Below are positions 51,827 through 60,653 of a stretch of DNA of 64,000 bases, in pieces. The notes below the pieces were generated by a model. That model ran no database searches. It saw nothing but the letters and a program-made list of their open reading frames with translations, and was not told the origin of the DNA. A program made the position numbers and the translations under genes. This DNA comes from Methylobacterium brachythecii (GTDB taxonomy: Bacteria; Pseudomonadota; Alphaproteobacteria; Rhizobiales; Beijerinckiaceae). How positions within the stretch are numbered: position 1 is the stretch's first letter; every line of letters starts with the position of its first letter. The stretch covers positions 1 through 64,000 of the forward strand of contig NZ_JACIDN010000002.1 of assembly GCF_014196345.1 (NCBI RefSeq), given 5' to 3'.

Positions 51827-52771
51827 TCAGCCCCGCGGGAATTCCAGCCCCATCTCGCGATAGCGAGCGGGGTCGTCGGCCCAGTTCTCACGCACCTTCA
51901 CGTGCAGGAACAGATGGACCTTGGCCTCCGCCACCTCGGCGATCTCGCGTCGCGCGGCCTGACCGATTGCCTTGATGGTCTGGCCGTCCTTGCCGAGCAC
52001 GATCGAGCGCTGGCTCTCGCGCTCCACGAAGATCGTCTGCTCGATGCGCACCGACCCGTCGGTCTTGATCTGCCACTGGTCGGTCTCGACCGTGGAGCGA
52101 TAGGGTAGCTCCTCGTGGAGCCGGTCGTAGATTTTCTCCCGCGTGATCTCGGCCGCGAGCATGCGGATCGGCGCGTCGGAGACCTGATCCTCTGGGTAAA
52201 GCCACGGGCTCGACGGCATGCGGGCGGCGAGCGCCTTGCGCAGGTCAGCGACGCCGTCGCCCTTGAGCGCCGAGATCATGAACGTGTCCTCGAAAGGCAC
52301 CTTGGCGTTCACGCCCTGGGCCAGCTCGAGCAGCTTTTCTCGCGCGATCAGGTCGATCTTGTTGAGGACCAGAAGCTTCGGCCGTTTCACTTCGGGCAGG
52401 CGCGCCAGGATCGCCTCGACCTCCTCGTCGATGCCCTTGCGGGCATCGATCAGCAGGCAGAGTGCGTCGGCATCGGCCGCGCCGCTCCAGGCCGAATGGA
52501 CCATGGCGCGGTCGAGCCGGCGCTTCGGCGCGAAGATACCGGGCGTGTCGACCAGGATGAGCTGGGCGCTGCCCTCCATGGCGATGCCGCGCACCAATGT
52601 CCGGGTCGTCTGCACCTTGCGCGAGACGATCGTCACCTTGGCACCGACAATGGCGTTCACCAGGGTCGACTTGCCGGCATTCGGCACGCCGATCAGCGCG
52701 ACGAAGCCCGCACGGGTTTCCATCGGGGTGAGCGCCGAAGCGTCGGGCTCGTGGTCGTCGTTCGGCGTCAT
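51827..52771 (-). CDS. era: GTPase Era (16S rRNA maturation)
   Basis: The 314-residue GTPase has Walker A GVPNAGKSTLVNAI, switch and G3 (VDTPGIFAPKRRLD), NKID in VLNKIDLI and SALKG as G5. The C-terminal KH domain contains IVLGKDGQTIKAIGQAARRE and the final VRENWADDPARYREMGL. Era binds the 3' end of 16S rRNA and is essential for 30S assembly. Its ATG overlaps the rnc stop by 4 bases. Confidence 0.97.
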   Translation of the reverse strand: MTPNDDHEPDASALTPMETRAGFVALIGVPNAGKSTLVNAIVGAKVTIVSRKVQTTRTLVRGIAMEGSAQLILVDTPGIFAPKRRLDRAMVHSAWSGAADADALCLLIDARKGIDEEVEAILARLPEVKRPKLLVLNKIDLIAREKLLELAQGVNAKVPFEDTFMISALKGDGVADLRKALAARMPSSPWLYPEDQVSDAPIRMLAAEITREKIYDRLHEELPYRSTVETDQWQIKTDGSVRIEQTIFVERESQRSIVLGKDGQTIKAIGQAARREIAEVAEAKVHLFLHVKVRENWADDPARYREMGLEFPRG

Positions 52772-53556
52772 TCCCGTCCATCCTGCGCGGCGTCCGAGCT
52801 GCCGATGCCCTCGCGATCGAGGATGCTTTGTGCCGCTTCCTGCTCCGCGAGACGTTTCGAGCCACCCCGTCCGAGGCCCGGCTCGATGCCGGAGACCCGC
52901 GCGGCGATGGCGAAGACGGGAGCGTGGTCCGGACCGGACCGCTCCACGACCTCGTAGACCGGGATCGGCAGGCCGCGCGCCATGGCCCATTCCTGCAAGG
53001 CCGACTTCGCGTCGCGCCCGCGCGGCGCGGCGGTGTCCTGCTCGGGGCGGAAGGCGGCGCGCACGATCGCCTTGGCCGCCTCGTAATCGGCATCGAGGAA
53101 GACGGCGCCAAGGATCGCCTCGCAGACGTCAGCCAGGATGGTCTGGTTGCGGCGACCGCCCCCTTGGACCTCTCCAGGGCCGAGATTGAGGTGCGGGCCG
53201 ACCTCCCAGGCTTCCGCGACGGAAGCGCAAGTCTCCCGCCGCACCAGGCCGGCGAGCCGACGCGAGAGGTCGCCCTCGTCCGCCTGCGGAAAGGCCTCGT
53301 ACAGAAGCTCGGCCACGGCAAGACCGAGAACCCGATCGCCGAGGAATTCGAGACGCTGATAGCTCCCTACGCGGTCGCCTCCCGCCTTGCTGACATGGGT
53401 CAGCGCCAGCGGGAGCAGGTCGCGGTCGGCGAAGCCGTGGCCGATCGCGGCTTCGAGCACGTCGATGGCGGGTTTCGGGCGGTGTGCGCGCCGTGAGCGG
53501 CTCGACAAGCGCCCGGCCCCCTCGCCGTTCGCCGCGGCTTTCGTCTCGGCGCTCAC
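52768..53556 (-). CDS. rnc: Ribonuclease III
   Basis: The 262-residue enzyme cleaves double-stranded RNA in rRNA and mRNA processing. The catalytic signature YQRLEFLGDRVLGLAVAELL and the later ILADVCEAILGAVFLD supply the metal-binding acidic residues. The C-terminal dsRBD includes KSALQEWAMARGLPIPVYEV and GSKRLAEQEAAQSIL. It lies 1 base after lepB and overlaps era, forming the operon lepB-rnc-era. Confidence 0.97.
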   Translation of the reverse strand: MSAETKAAANGEGAGRLSSRSRRAHRPKPAIDVLEAAIGHGFADRDLLPLALTHVSKAGGDRVGSYQRLEFLGDRVLGLAVAELLYEAFPQADEGDLSRRLAGLVRRETCASVAEAWEVGPHLNLGPGEVQGGGRRNQTILADVCEAILGAVFLDADYEAAKAIVRAAFRPEQDTAAPRGRDAKSALQEWAMARGLPIPVYEVVERSGPDHAPVFAIAARVSGIEPGLGRGGSKRLAEQEAAQSILDREGIGSSDAAQDGRE

Positions 53557-53557
53557 A

Positions 53558-54364
53558 TCAATGGATCGCAGAAAAGATGCGGTTCCAGCGAACGTCGGCA
53601 GGCCAGCGCCAGATCTGCCAGGCCGGGGTGCCCTCGTCGATCGAGAAGAAGATCATCTCGGCCCGGCCGACGAAATTCTCGAAGGGCACGTAGCCGACGC
53701 TCGACAGGTCGCGAGAGTCGGTGGAGTTGTCGCGGTTGTCGCCCATCATGAAGAAATGGCCGGCGGGCACCGTGTAAAGCTCGGTGTTGTCCCAGAAGCC
53801 GTGGTCGCCGTCGCGCTCGACCACGCGGTGCTCCACACCGCCGGGCAGCGTCTCCATATATTGCGGCACCTTGGTTGGCTGGCCGAAGGGGTCGGTCGTC
53901 TCGTAGTCGGCGATCTGTTCGCGCTTGACCGGCTTGCCGTTGATGTTGAGCACACCCGCGATCACCTGGATCTTGTCGCCCGGCAGGCCGATGACGCGCT
54001 TGATGTAGTCGGTGGTGTTGTCCTTCGGCAGCTTGAACACGGCGATGTCGCCACGCTTCGGCTCGGCGCCCCAGATGCGGGCATGGTACTCGACCGGCAG
54101 GTACTCGGAGAGCGGCAAAGAGTATTTCGAGTAGCCGTAGGAGTACTTCGACACGAACAGGTAGTCGCCGATCAGCAGCGTCGGCACAAGCGAGCCCGAG
54201 GGGATGTTGAAGGGCTGGAACAGCAGCGTCCGCACGACGAGGGCGATGAGCAGCGCCTGGAGGCCGACCTTCAGGGTCTCCCGGATGCTCGCCCAGGTTC
54301 CGGAATCGGGCTCGGCCGTCCGCGCCTGCTGCTTCGTGTCTTGATCCACGCGCGCCTGTTCCAT
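53558..54364 (-). CDS. lepB: Signal peptidase I
   Basis: The 268-residue membrane protease removes signal peptides. One N-terminal transmembrane helix (VGLQALLIALVVRTLLFQPF) leads to the catalytic Ser in FNIPSGSLVPTLL. The general-base Lys lies in TDYIKRVIGLPGDK, with GHFFMMGDNRDNSTDSR as box E. ATG 54364 gives the usual N-terminus; an upstream in-frame start 12 codons earlier is less likely. Confidence 0.97.
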   Translation of the reverse strand: MEQARVDQDTKQQARTAEPDSGTWASIRETLKVGLQALLIALVVRTLLFQPFNIPSGSLVPTLLIGDYLFVSKYSYGYSKYSLPLSEYLPVEYHARIWGAEPKRGDIAVFKLPKDNTTDYIKRVIGLPGDKIQVIAGVLNINGKPVKREQIADYETTDPFGQPTKVPQYMETLPGGVEHRVVERDGDHGFWDNTELYTVPAGHFFMMGDNRDNSTDSRDLSSVGYVPFENFVGRAEMIFFSIDEGTPAWQIWRWPADVRWNRIFSAIH

Positions 54365-54486
54365 GTCGTTGGTTCTGAGGCTCCCGGCCGTCTCTAGCAA
54401 CGGCCGCGCCTGCGCCCGACGCCGCGCCGACGGTGTGGCGCGGTCTAGACCAAGCCGAGCCCCCCGGCAACGCAGGGTCGTGCCGG

Positions 54487-54900
54487 CTACGGATGCGGCG
54501 TGCCGGAGAGCACCGCCTCGATGATCACGAAGGCTTGTGCCAGGGGCGGGTCGTCCGTCAGCGAGATGTGGATCCGCGGCTCGTATCCCTCGGGCACCAT
54601 TTCGCTCAGCCGCTCTCTTGCACCACCGGTCAACCGAAGGGTCGGCTTACCGCCGGGAAGGTTCACGACCTCCATGTCGCGCCAGAAGACGCCTTGGCTC
54701 ATGCCGGTGCCGAGCGCCTTGGAGCAGGCCTCCTTTGCGGCGAAACGGCGCGCATAGGATGGAGCCCGCGCGGCCCGCGCGTCGCATTTGGCGCGCTCGC
54801 CATCGGTGAAGATGCGCTGGGTGAAGCGCTCTCCGAATCGATCGAGAGAAGACGCGATGCGCCTGATGTCGCAGAGATCCGAGCCGATGCCGAGGATCAT
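54487..54900 (-). CDS. acpS: Holo-[acyl-carrier-protein] synthase
   Basis: The 137-residue enzyme transfers 4'-phosphopantetheine from CoA to apo-ACP. Motifs are [15 protein letters not shown] (Mg-binding Asp), [16 protein letters not shown] (Glu/Lys) and [16 protein letters not shown]. It sits between pdxJ and lepB, the standard alphaproteobacterial order. Confidence 0.96.
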   Translation of the reverse strand: MILGIGSDLCDIRRIASSLDRFGERFTQRIFTDGERAKCDARAARAPSYARRFAAKEACSKALGTGMSQGVFWRDMEVVNLPGGKPTLRLTGGARERLSEMVPEGYEPRIHISLTDDPPLAQAFVIIEAVLSGTPHP

Positions 54901-55097
54901 GGAAGGATCGCAACTCCGCCGGGGCGGCGGCGAGCCACGCTCGCGATCGCCGCAGGAACCGTATCGTCCATGAGCCAAGGACCGTCCGACGTCGAGTTCG
55001 ACGAGTCCGGGGGATGCAGAATGCCGCGGCGACCCGTCGACGTGAAGCTGATCGGCTGAGCCGGAACCGCAACAGTCTCGGGTGAGGCGTATGCTAG

Positions 55098-55181
55098 AAG
55101 GCGGCGTCGGCGGAGAGCTTTCCCGATCACTCCGAGCCGACATCGAAGTCCCCGCAGCCTCGCGCTCGCGGGGATTTTTTT
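55098..55181 (+). ncRNA. Candidate small RNA with two stem-loops
   Basis: A first hairpin pairs GTCGGCGGAG (55106-55115) with CTCCGAGCCGAC (55130-55141), with a 2-base bulge. A Rho-independent terminator follows 9 bases later. No coding frame of quality ends just upstream on this strand, and both flanking genes are on the minus strand. The 5' end is a guess. Confidence 0.35.
55150..55181 (+). terminator. Strong Rho-independent terminator on the plus strand
   Basis: CCCCGC (55150-55155) pairs with GCGGGG (55168-55173), with inner extra pairing, followed by ATTTTTTT. A strong plus-strand terminator in a minus-strand gene region implies an unannotated plus-strand transcript. Confidence 0.8.
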
Positions 55182-55364
55182 GGCCCGAACTACCACGCTC
55201 GCCGATCGCCACTGGGGAATGATCGGAACCGGCGAGCGCGGCAGGCCAGCGTTCATTCGAGACCGGCGGGCGTATCCTATCGTACAGATCGACTGCGTCC
55301 AGCGCACAGCCGTCGCCGTGACGTCGAAGGCCGCATTTTTCCCGTCTGGCAGCGGCGGCGGCGA

Positions 55365-56129
55365 TCAGGACGCTCGGGCGCGATCCATCGCTGCGCGCAT
55401 GTCGCGAACCGCCTGCTGCAGACCGACGAAGATCGCCTCGGCGATCAGGGCGTGGCCGATGTTCAATTCCATGAGTTCGGGCAGCGCAGCAACGAGGCCG
55501 ACACTGTCGAGCGTCAAGCCGTGGCCGGCATGGACCTCGAGGCCGAGCGCAGTGCCGTGGGACGCGGCCCGTGCGATCCGCTCCAGCTCGGCGCGAGTCC
55601 GTTCTCCGTCACCCTCGACATGGGCCTCGCAATAGCTGCCGGTATGCAGCTCGACGACCGGTGCGCCGAGAGCGAAGGCTGCCTCCATCACCGCTTCGTC
55701 CGGCTCGACGAAGAGGGAGACGCGGATGCCCGCTTCGCGAAGCGCAGCGATACGCGGCGCCAAGTGAGCGCGTCCGCCGATGATGTCGAGGCCGCCTTCC
55801 GTGGTGCGCTCCTCGCGCTTCTCGGGGACGAGGCACGCGGCGTGCGGTTGTGTGGAGAGCGCGATCACGACCATCTCGTCGGTTGCCGCCATTTCCAGGT
55901 TCAGCGGCACCGGAAGGGCTTTCAGCGCGGCGATGTCCGCATCCCGGATATGGCGACGATCCTCGCGCAGATGGGCGGTAATCCCGTCGGCTCCGGCTGC
56001 CACGGCCTCGCGGGCCGCGCGGACCGGATCGGGATAGACGCCGCCGCGGGCATTCCGCACGGTCGCGACGTGGTCGATGTTGACGCCGAGCCTTAGCGCA
56101 TTCGGCGAAGAGGACGGAGACGCGGACAC
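55365..56129 (-). CDS. pdxJ: Pyridoxine 5'-phosphate synthase
   Basis: The 254-residue TIM-barrel enzyme condenses 1-deoxyxylulose 5-phosphate with aminoacetone 3-phosphate in vitamin B6 synthesis. Motifs are [50 protein letters not shown] and [16 protein letters not shown] 56129 with an AGAGG stretch upstream gives a near-normal length; the frame continues upstream with poor sequence. Confidence 0.96.
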   Translation of the reverse strand: MSASPSSSPNALRLGVNIDHVATVRNARGGVYPDPVRAAREAVAAGADGITAHLREDRRHIRDADIAALKALPVPLNLEMAATDEMVVIALSTQPHAACLVPEKREERTTEGGLDIIGGRAHLAPRIAALREAGIRVSLFVEPDEAVMEAAFALGAPVVELHTGSYCEAHVEGDGERTRAELERIARAASHGTALGLEVHAGHGLTLDSVGLVAALPELMELNIGHALIAEAIFVGLQQAVRDMRAAMDRARAS

Positions 56130-56293
56130 GGGAGACCTCTGCGAAGCACGGTCGACAGCCCAATCGGCCACCGAGGCCGAGATGGACCGTCCATCGCGCG
56201 CTGGCAACGGACGGCTGGTGAGATCCGGCCTGCGCGTCCTGCAAGCGTCCGCGACACGTGCCGCGGAGCTGCGATCGGGCGAGCAGCCGATGC

Positions 56294-56995
56294 TCAGAGA
56301 TGCTTCAATCCGTAGCTCGCCAGCAGCGGCAGCAGCTCGTCTCTCGCGCGGATACGATGCTGCCGCGCAGCGTTCAGGGCAGCAGCCGGGTCACCTGCCC
56401 GCATCGCACGCGCAATCTCGCGATGCTCGTCGATGGAGGCATCGAGCCCCTGGCGCAGGTTGAGCGTCAGCATGCGTGCGCGATGCGACTGATCGGTGAT
56501 GGTCTGGGCGATCCGGCTCATCCGGCGGTTGCCGGCATGCTCGATGAGCGCCGTATGGAAAGCTCCGTCTGCTCGGCCCCAGGCCGGCCGATCGCCTCGC
56601 TCGTGGGCGGCCGCCATCTCGGCCGTATGCCCATCGAGCTCCGTTGCTGCCCGCACCCGCTCGGCCTCCGGCATCTCGGCGATGAGTTCGGCCGCGCGCC
56701 CTTCGATGGCGATGACGACGTCGTAGATCTCGCGCATGTCGTCGGGGGCGAGCGCCAGGATCAGGATCCCTCGGCGGGGCAGCACCCGCACGAGCCCATC
56801 CTCCTGGAGGCGGATCGCCGCTTCGTGGACCGGGGTGCGACTCATCCCGAGACGCAGAGCGATCTCCTGCTCCGAGGCCTGATAGCCCGGCGCGAAGCTC
56901 GACTCGCGAATCGCCGCGCGCATCGCCGCGTAGGCGTCGTCGACGAGGGAGCCTTTGCGCTCCTCCTCCGCCCGCATCACCGCCCGAACCATCAA
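56294..56995 (-). CDS. GntR family regulator, FCD subgroup
   Basis: The 233-residue protein has an N-terminal GntR winged helix ([54 protein letters not shown]). The C-terminal all-helical FCD ligand domain has metal-binding residues visible in [11 protein letters not shown] and [12 protein letters not shown]. It is divergent from an MFS carrier and a tartrate dehydrogenase-like gene, with two palindromic operators between. Most likely it is the local repressor that responds to the carried acid. Confidence 0.93.
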   Translation of the reverse strand: MMVRAVMRAEEERKGSLVDDAYAAMRAAIRESSFAPGYQASEQEIALRLGMSRTPVHEAAIRLQEDGLVRVLPRRGILILALAPDDMREIYDVVIAIEGRAAELIAEMPEAERVRAATELDGHTAEMAAAHERGDRPAWGRADGAFHTALIEHAGNRRMSRIAQTITDQSHRARMLTLNLRQGLDASIDEHREIARAMRAGDPAAALNAARQHRIRARDELLPLLASYGLKHL

Positions 56996-57023
56996 ACACC
57001 CCTCACCCTTCGGCTCGGCCTAC

Positions 57024-57041
57024 CAACTTCCATGCAAGTTG
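57024..57041. promoter_or_regulatory. GntR operator 1
   Basis: The 18-bp palindrome CAACTTCCATGCAAGTTG lies 29 bases before the gntR start. It shares the consensus CAWCTTNCATGNAAGWTG with operator 2. Confidence 0.75.
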
Positions 57042-57087
57042 CAACGCATGGGTTGACGTCGGCCATGCACTATCTTACCTGAAACCC

Positions 57088-57105
57088 CATCTTGCATGGA
57101 AGATG
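57088..57105. promoter_or_regulatory. GntR operator 2
   Basis: The 18-bp palindrome CATCTTGCATGGAAGATG lies 44 bases before the MFS start codon, downstream of a possible -35 TTGACG (57053-57058). That position fits repression of the carrier operon. Confidence 0.75.
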
Positions 57106-57148
57106 GCACACAAGATGCCGCGCCGTGCAGATGTTTGAGGAGGAAACC

Positions 57149-58477
57149 ATGGGCAGCTCTCTCGAGCAGGCCACGATGCGCCGCGTGACGTGGCGATTGG
57201 TGCCGTTTTTGTGCGTGCTCTACACGATCGCTTTCATCGACCGGATCAATGTCGGCTTCGCCGCGCTGACCATGAGCAAGGATCTCGGTCTCACCCCGAC
57301 GATGTTCGGGTTCGGCGCGGGCCTGTTCTTCATCGCCTACTTCCTGTTCGAGGTGCCCTCGAACCTGATGCTCGACAAGGTCGGAGCGCGGCGCTGGATC
57401 GCTCGGGTGATGATCACCTGGGGCATCATCTCGATGGGCTTCGCCTTCATCGATAGCGCGAACCAGTTCTACGTCCTGCGCTTCCTGCTCGGCATCGCCG
57501 AGGCCGGCTTCTTCCCCGGCGTGATCCTGTACCTGACCTACTGGTTCCCGAAGCGTTGGCGCGGACGCGTCACCGCAGGCTTCGTCGTCGCCATCCCCAT
57601 CGCATCGGCGATCGCCGCTCCGATCTCCGGCTACCTGCTCGCGATGGAGGGCGTGCTCGGCTTCCATGGCTGGCAGTGGATGTTCATCCTGGAGGCGGCG
57701 CCTGCCGTGGCGCTCGGCTTCGTCTGCCTGTTCTTCCTCACCGACAAGCCCGAGCAGGCGACCTGGCTCGCCCCCGAGCAGCGTGACTGGCTCGTCGCCG
57801 AGATGGCCAAGGAGCAGGGCATACCGGAGCGCCATTCGCTGCGCGAGATCGGGGCGACGCTGATCTCCTGGCCGGTCTTGCGCCTCTCGCTTGTCTATTT
57901 CGGCCTCACCACCGGTCTCTACGGCATCGAGCTGTGGCTACCGCAGATCGTGAAGGGCTTTGGCCTCTCCAATATCGAGGTCGGCTTCGTCAGCGCGATC
58001 CCCTACCTCCTCGCCATCGCGACGATGGGGCTGTGGGCCCGCCATTCGGACCGCACCGGCGAGCGCTTCGGCCACGTCGCCATCGCCTGCCTCGTCGGCT
58101 GCGGTGGGTTGATGATCGCGGGCCTCGTCCACACCCTCGCCATCCCGACTGTGATCTTCCTCTCCCTCGCCATCGCCGGCGTGATGGCGGCACGGCCACC
58201 GTTCTGGCAGCTCCCGCCGGAATTTCTGTCGGGCGCCAAGCTGGCCGGCGGCATCGCGGCCATCAACTCGATTGGCAATCTCGGCGGCTTCGTCGGCCCC
58301 TCGCTGATCGGCTGGGCACGCGAGGCAACCGGCAGCTTCACGGCCGGCCTGATGATCTCGGCCATGACTCTCGGTGTCTCGGCGCTGTTCGTCCTGTCGC
58401 TCAAGCGCTCCGCCCGCATCGAAGCGAAAACGGATGCGTCCGTACCGGTCGGCGCCGCATCGCCGGCCTCGCACTGA
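57149..58477 (+). CDS. MFS transporter, anion:cation symporter (tartrate/phthalate type)
   Basis: The 442-residue permease has 12 helices. Family hallmarks are RLVPFLCVLYTIAFIDRINV and FFIAYFLFEVPSNLMLDKVG with RRWIARVMITWGIISM, typical of the ACS family that imports organic acids such as tartrate, phthalate and glucarate. GAGGAGG ends 4 bases before ATG 57149. It is followed 71 bases later by the tartrate dehydrogenase-like gene, so both probably form one regulated unit. Confidence 0.92.
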   Translation: MGSSLEQATMRRVTWRLVPFLCVLYTIAFIDRINVGFAALTMSKDLGLTPTMFGFGAGLFFIAYFLFEVPSNLMLDKVGARRWIARVMITWGIISMGFAFIDSANQFYVLRFLLGIAEAGFFPGVILYLTYWFPKRWRGRVTAGFVVAIPIASAIAAPISGYLLAMEGVLGFHGWQWMFILEAAPAVALGFVCLFFLTDKPEQATWLAPEQRDWLVAEMAKEQGIPERHSLREIGATLISWPVLRLSLVYFGLTTGLYGIELWLPQIVKGFGLSNIEVGFVSAIPYLLAIATMGLWARHSDRTGERFGHVAIACLVGCGGLMIAGLVHTLAIPTVIFLSLAIAGVMAARPPFWQLPPEFLSGAKLAGGIAAINSIGNLGGFVGPSLIGWAREATGSFTAGLMISAMTLGVSALFVLSLKRSARIEAKTDASVPVGAASPASH

Positions 58478-58548
58478 CACCACCCTTCACCTTCCGGCGG
58501 ACCGGAGTCGGCCCGCTTCCCACCTCAGCAAACCAAAGGAAAACCGCC

Positions 58549-59625
58549 GTGTCTCAGTACAACATCGCCGCCATTCCCGGTGACGGAATCGGCAAGGAAG
58601 TCATCGCGGCCGGCATTGAAGTCCTCGACGTTCTGGCCGAGCGTGATGGTGGTTTCCGTTTCAGCTTCGAGCATTTCGACTGGGGGTCGGACTATTACAA
58701 AAAGAACGGCGTGATGATGCCCGAGGACGGGCTCGGAAAGATCAAGGACAAGGACGCGATCTTCTTCGGCGCCGTCGGCGCGCCCGACGTTCCGGATCAC
58801 ATCACCCTCTGGGGCCTGCGCCTCGCGATCTGCCAGCCCTTCGATCAATACGCCAACGTGCGCCCGACCCGCGTGCTGCCCGGCATCACCAGCCCGCTCC
58901 GCAACGTCTCCGGTCCCGAGCTCGACTGGGTGATCGTGCGTGAGAATTCCGAGGGCGAGTACGCCGGCGTCGGCGGCCGGGTGCATCGGGGCCTGCCGGA
59001 GGAGGTCGCCACCGACGTCTCGATCATGACCCGGGCCGGCGTCGCCCGCGTCATCCGCTTCGCGTTCAAACTGGCGCAGTCCCGTCCGCGCAAGCTGCTC
59101 ACCGTGGTGACGAAGTCGAACGCCCAGCGCCATGCCATGGTGATGTGGGACGAGATCGCTGCCGAGGTCGCGCAGGAATTCCCGGACGTGACCTGGGACA
59201 AGATGCTGGTCGACGCCATGACCATGCGCATGACGATGAAGCCGCAGACCCTCGACACCATCGTCGCCACGAACCTGCACGCCGACATCCTCTCGGATCT
59301 CGCCGCGGCCTTGGCCGGCTCGCTCGGCATCGCGCCGACCGCGAACATCAATCCGGAGCGCACCTTCCCGTCGATGTTCGAACCGATCCACGGCTCGGCC
59401 TTCGACATCACCGGCAAGGGCATCGCCAACCCGGTCGGCACCTTCTGGACCGCCTGCCAAATGCTCGAGCATCTCGGTGAGCCGCGTGCAGCTGCCCGGC
59501 TGATGCGGGCGGTCGAGCGCGTCACCGCCGATCCGAGCCTTCACACGCCGGATCTCGGCGGCAAGGCCACGACCCGCCAGGTTACGGACGCGGTGATCGC
59601 GGCGATCCAGGGCGACAACGAGTGA
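58549..59625 (+). CDS. ttuC: Tartrate dehydrogenase/decarboxylase-like beta-decarboxylating dehydrogenase
   Basis: The 358-residue protein of the isocitrate/isopropylmalate dehydrogenase family starts YNIAAIPGDGIGKEVIAAG. It has the tartrate-type FFGAVGAPDVPDHITLWGLR, IVRENSEGEYAGVGGRVH, VTKSNAQRHAMVMW, VDAMTMRM and EPIHGSAFDITGKGIANP. It oxidises tartrate or D-malate with NAD; D-malate dehydrogenase (DmlA) is the main alternative. The start is GTG 58549 after AAGGA. A terminator follows the gene. Confidence 0.92.
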   Translation: MSQYNIAAIPGDGIGKEVIAAGIEVLDVLAERDGGFRFSFEHFDWGSDYYKKNGVMMPEDGLGKIKDKDAIFFGAVGAPDVPDHITLWGLRLAICQPFDQYANVRPTRVLPGITSPLRNVSGPELDWVIVRENSEGEYAGVGGRVHRGLPEEVATDVSIMTRAGVARVIRFAFKLAQSRPRKLLTVVTKSNAQRHAMVMWDEIAAEVAQEFPDVTWDKMLVDAMTMRMTMKPQTLDTIVATNLHADILSDLAAALAGSLGIAPTANINPERTFPSMFEPIHGSAFDITGKGIANPVGTFWTACQMLEHLGEPRAAARLMRAVERVTADPSLHTPDLGGKATTRQVTDAVIAAIQGDNE

Positions 59626-59632
59626 CGGCAGG

Positions 59633-59662
59633 GGCCCGGGCGCAGCAGCACCCGGGCCTTTT
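59633..59662 (+). terminator. Rho-independent terminator
   Basis: GGCCCGGG (59633-59640) pairs with CCCGGGCC (59651-59658) around a 10-base loop, followed by TTTT. It ends the transporter/dehydrogenase unit. Confidence 0.85.
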
Positions 59663-59704
59663 CATTCGGGGGTCAACGAAAATTCCATCGGTGGAGGGTG
59701 CCGC

Positions 59705-60556
59705 ATGAGCGAGCGATACGAAGGGGGCCGCCCGGGCCTCGGACGCCGTGAGGTTCTGACGATCGCGGCCGCGTCGGCGGCCGCCTGGGCCGTCTTGCCG
59801 ACTTCCTCGGCCCAAGGCGCATCAGAGTCGAAGACGATGGTCGATCCCGCCTCCATCAAGGGCATCCTGTTCGACGTGCAGGGCACCACCGTCGACTTCT
59901 ACGCCACCATCCTTCGCAAGGGCGATGTCTTCACCAGGGCGCATGGTATCGAGGCCGATTGGACCCGCATCGCCGACCAGTGGCGCACCGAATACCGCCG
60001 CCTCCTCGACCAGATCATCGCCGGCACGATTCCCTGGCGCTCGACCGACCAGATCTACCGCGAAGGCCTCGACACCCTGCTCGCGACCTACGATTGGGGG
60101 CCGAAGCTCAGTGCCGCCGATCGTGACCAGCTCAACGCGGTCTGGTCGCAGCTCGAGCCTTGGCCCGACACTCGCCCTGGCCTCGATCGGCTCGCCAAGA
60201 AGTTCACCATCTCGACGCTGTCGAACGGCAGCATGGCCTCGGTGGTGAGCATCGCCAAGCTCGGCCAGCTCCCCTTCGACTGCATCCTGACGGCCGAGCT
60301 CGTGAAGTCGTCGAAGCCCGATCCGAAGGTCTACGCTCTTGGGCAGAACGCCCTGGCGCTGAAACCTGAGCAACTGCTGATGGTCGCCTGCCACAAATAC
60401 GATCTCGCGGGCGCCAAGAAATTCGGCTTCAACACCGCCTTCATCCCGCGCCCGCTCGAATTCGGCCCGAAGGGCAAGGTCGACCTCACGCCGGAGCCGT
60501 ATTTCGACCTGATGGCCAACGACTTCGTCGATCTCGCCGGCAAGCTCGGCGCCTGA
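59705..60556 (+). CDS. Tat-exported haloacid dehalogenase type II-like HAD hydrolase
   Basis: The 283-residue protein has a twin-arginine signal (GLGRREVLTIAAASAAAWAV), then a HAD fold. The nucleophile Asp lies in GILFDVQGTTVDFYATI, motif II is ISTLSNGSMAS, and the motif III Lys region is VKSSKPDPKVYALG. The cap domain lies between residues 65 and 160. The pattern matches L-2-haloacid dehalogenases, but export by Tat is unusual and ACHKYDLAGAKKFG differs from the typical AHPWDL. The substrate is uncertain. Confidence 0.85.
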   Translation: MSERYEGGRPGLGRREVLTIAAASAAAWAVLPTSSAQGASESKTMVDPASIKGILFDVQGTTVDFYATILRKGDVFTRAHGIEADWTRIADQWRTEYRRLLDQIIAGTIPWRSTDQIYREGLDTLLATYDWGPKLSAADRDQLNAVWSQLEPWPDTRPGLDRLAKKFTISTLSNGSMASVVSIAKLGQLPFDCILTAELVKSSKPDPKVYALGQNALALKPEQLLMVACHKYDLAGAKKFGFNTAFIPRPLEFGPKGKVDLTPEPYFDLMANDFVDLAGKLGA

Positions 60557-60653
60557 GCCATCAAATCCGCGCGAAACGAGCCGTACGGCATCGCCGCCAT
60601 ACCGGTCCGTGCTACTGAGCGGCCGCCCTGCTGCTTCGCCGATGGAGACCACC

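Larger units (their letters stand above)
54901..55364. other. Intergenic region between acpS and pdxJ
   Basis: Apart from the candidate small RNA and its terminator (described separately) no gene is called. A 29-codon plus-strand frame from ATG 54970 ([20 protein letters not shown] and tail) ends at 55059, just before the RNA, and could be a small protein, but evidence is thin. Confidence 0.4.
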
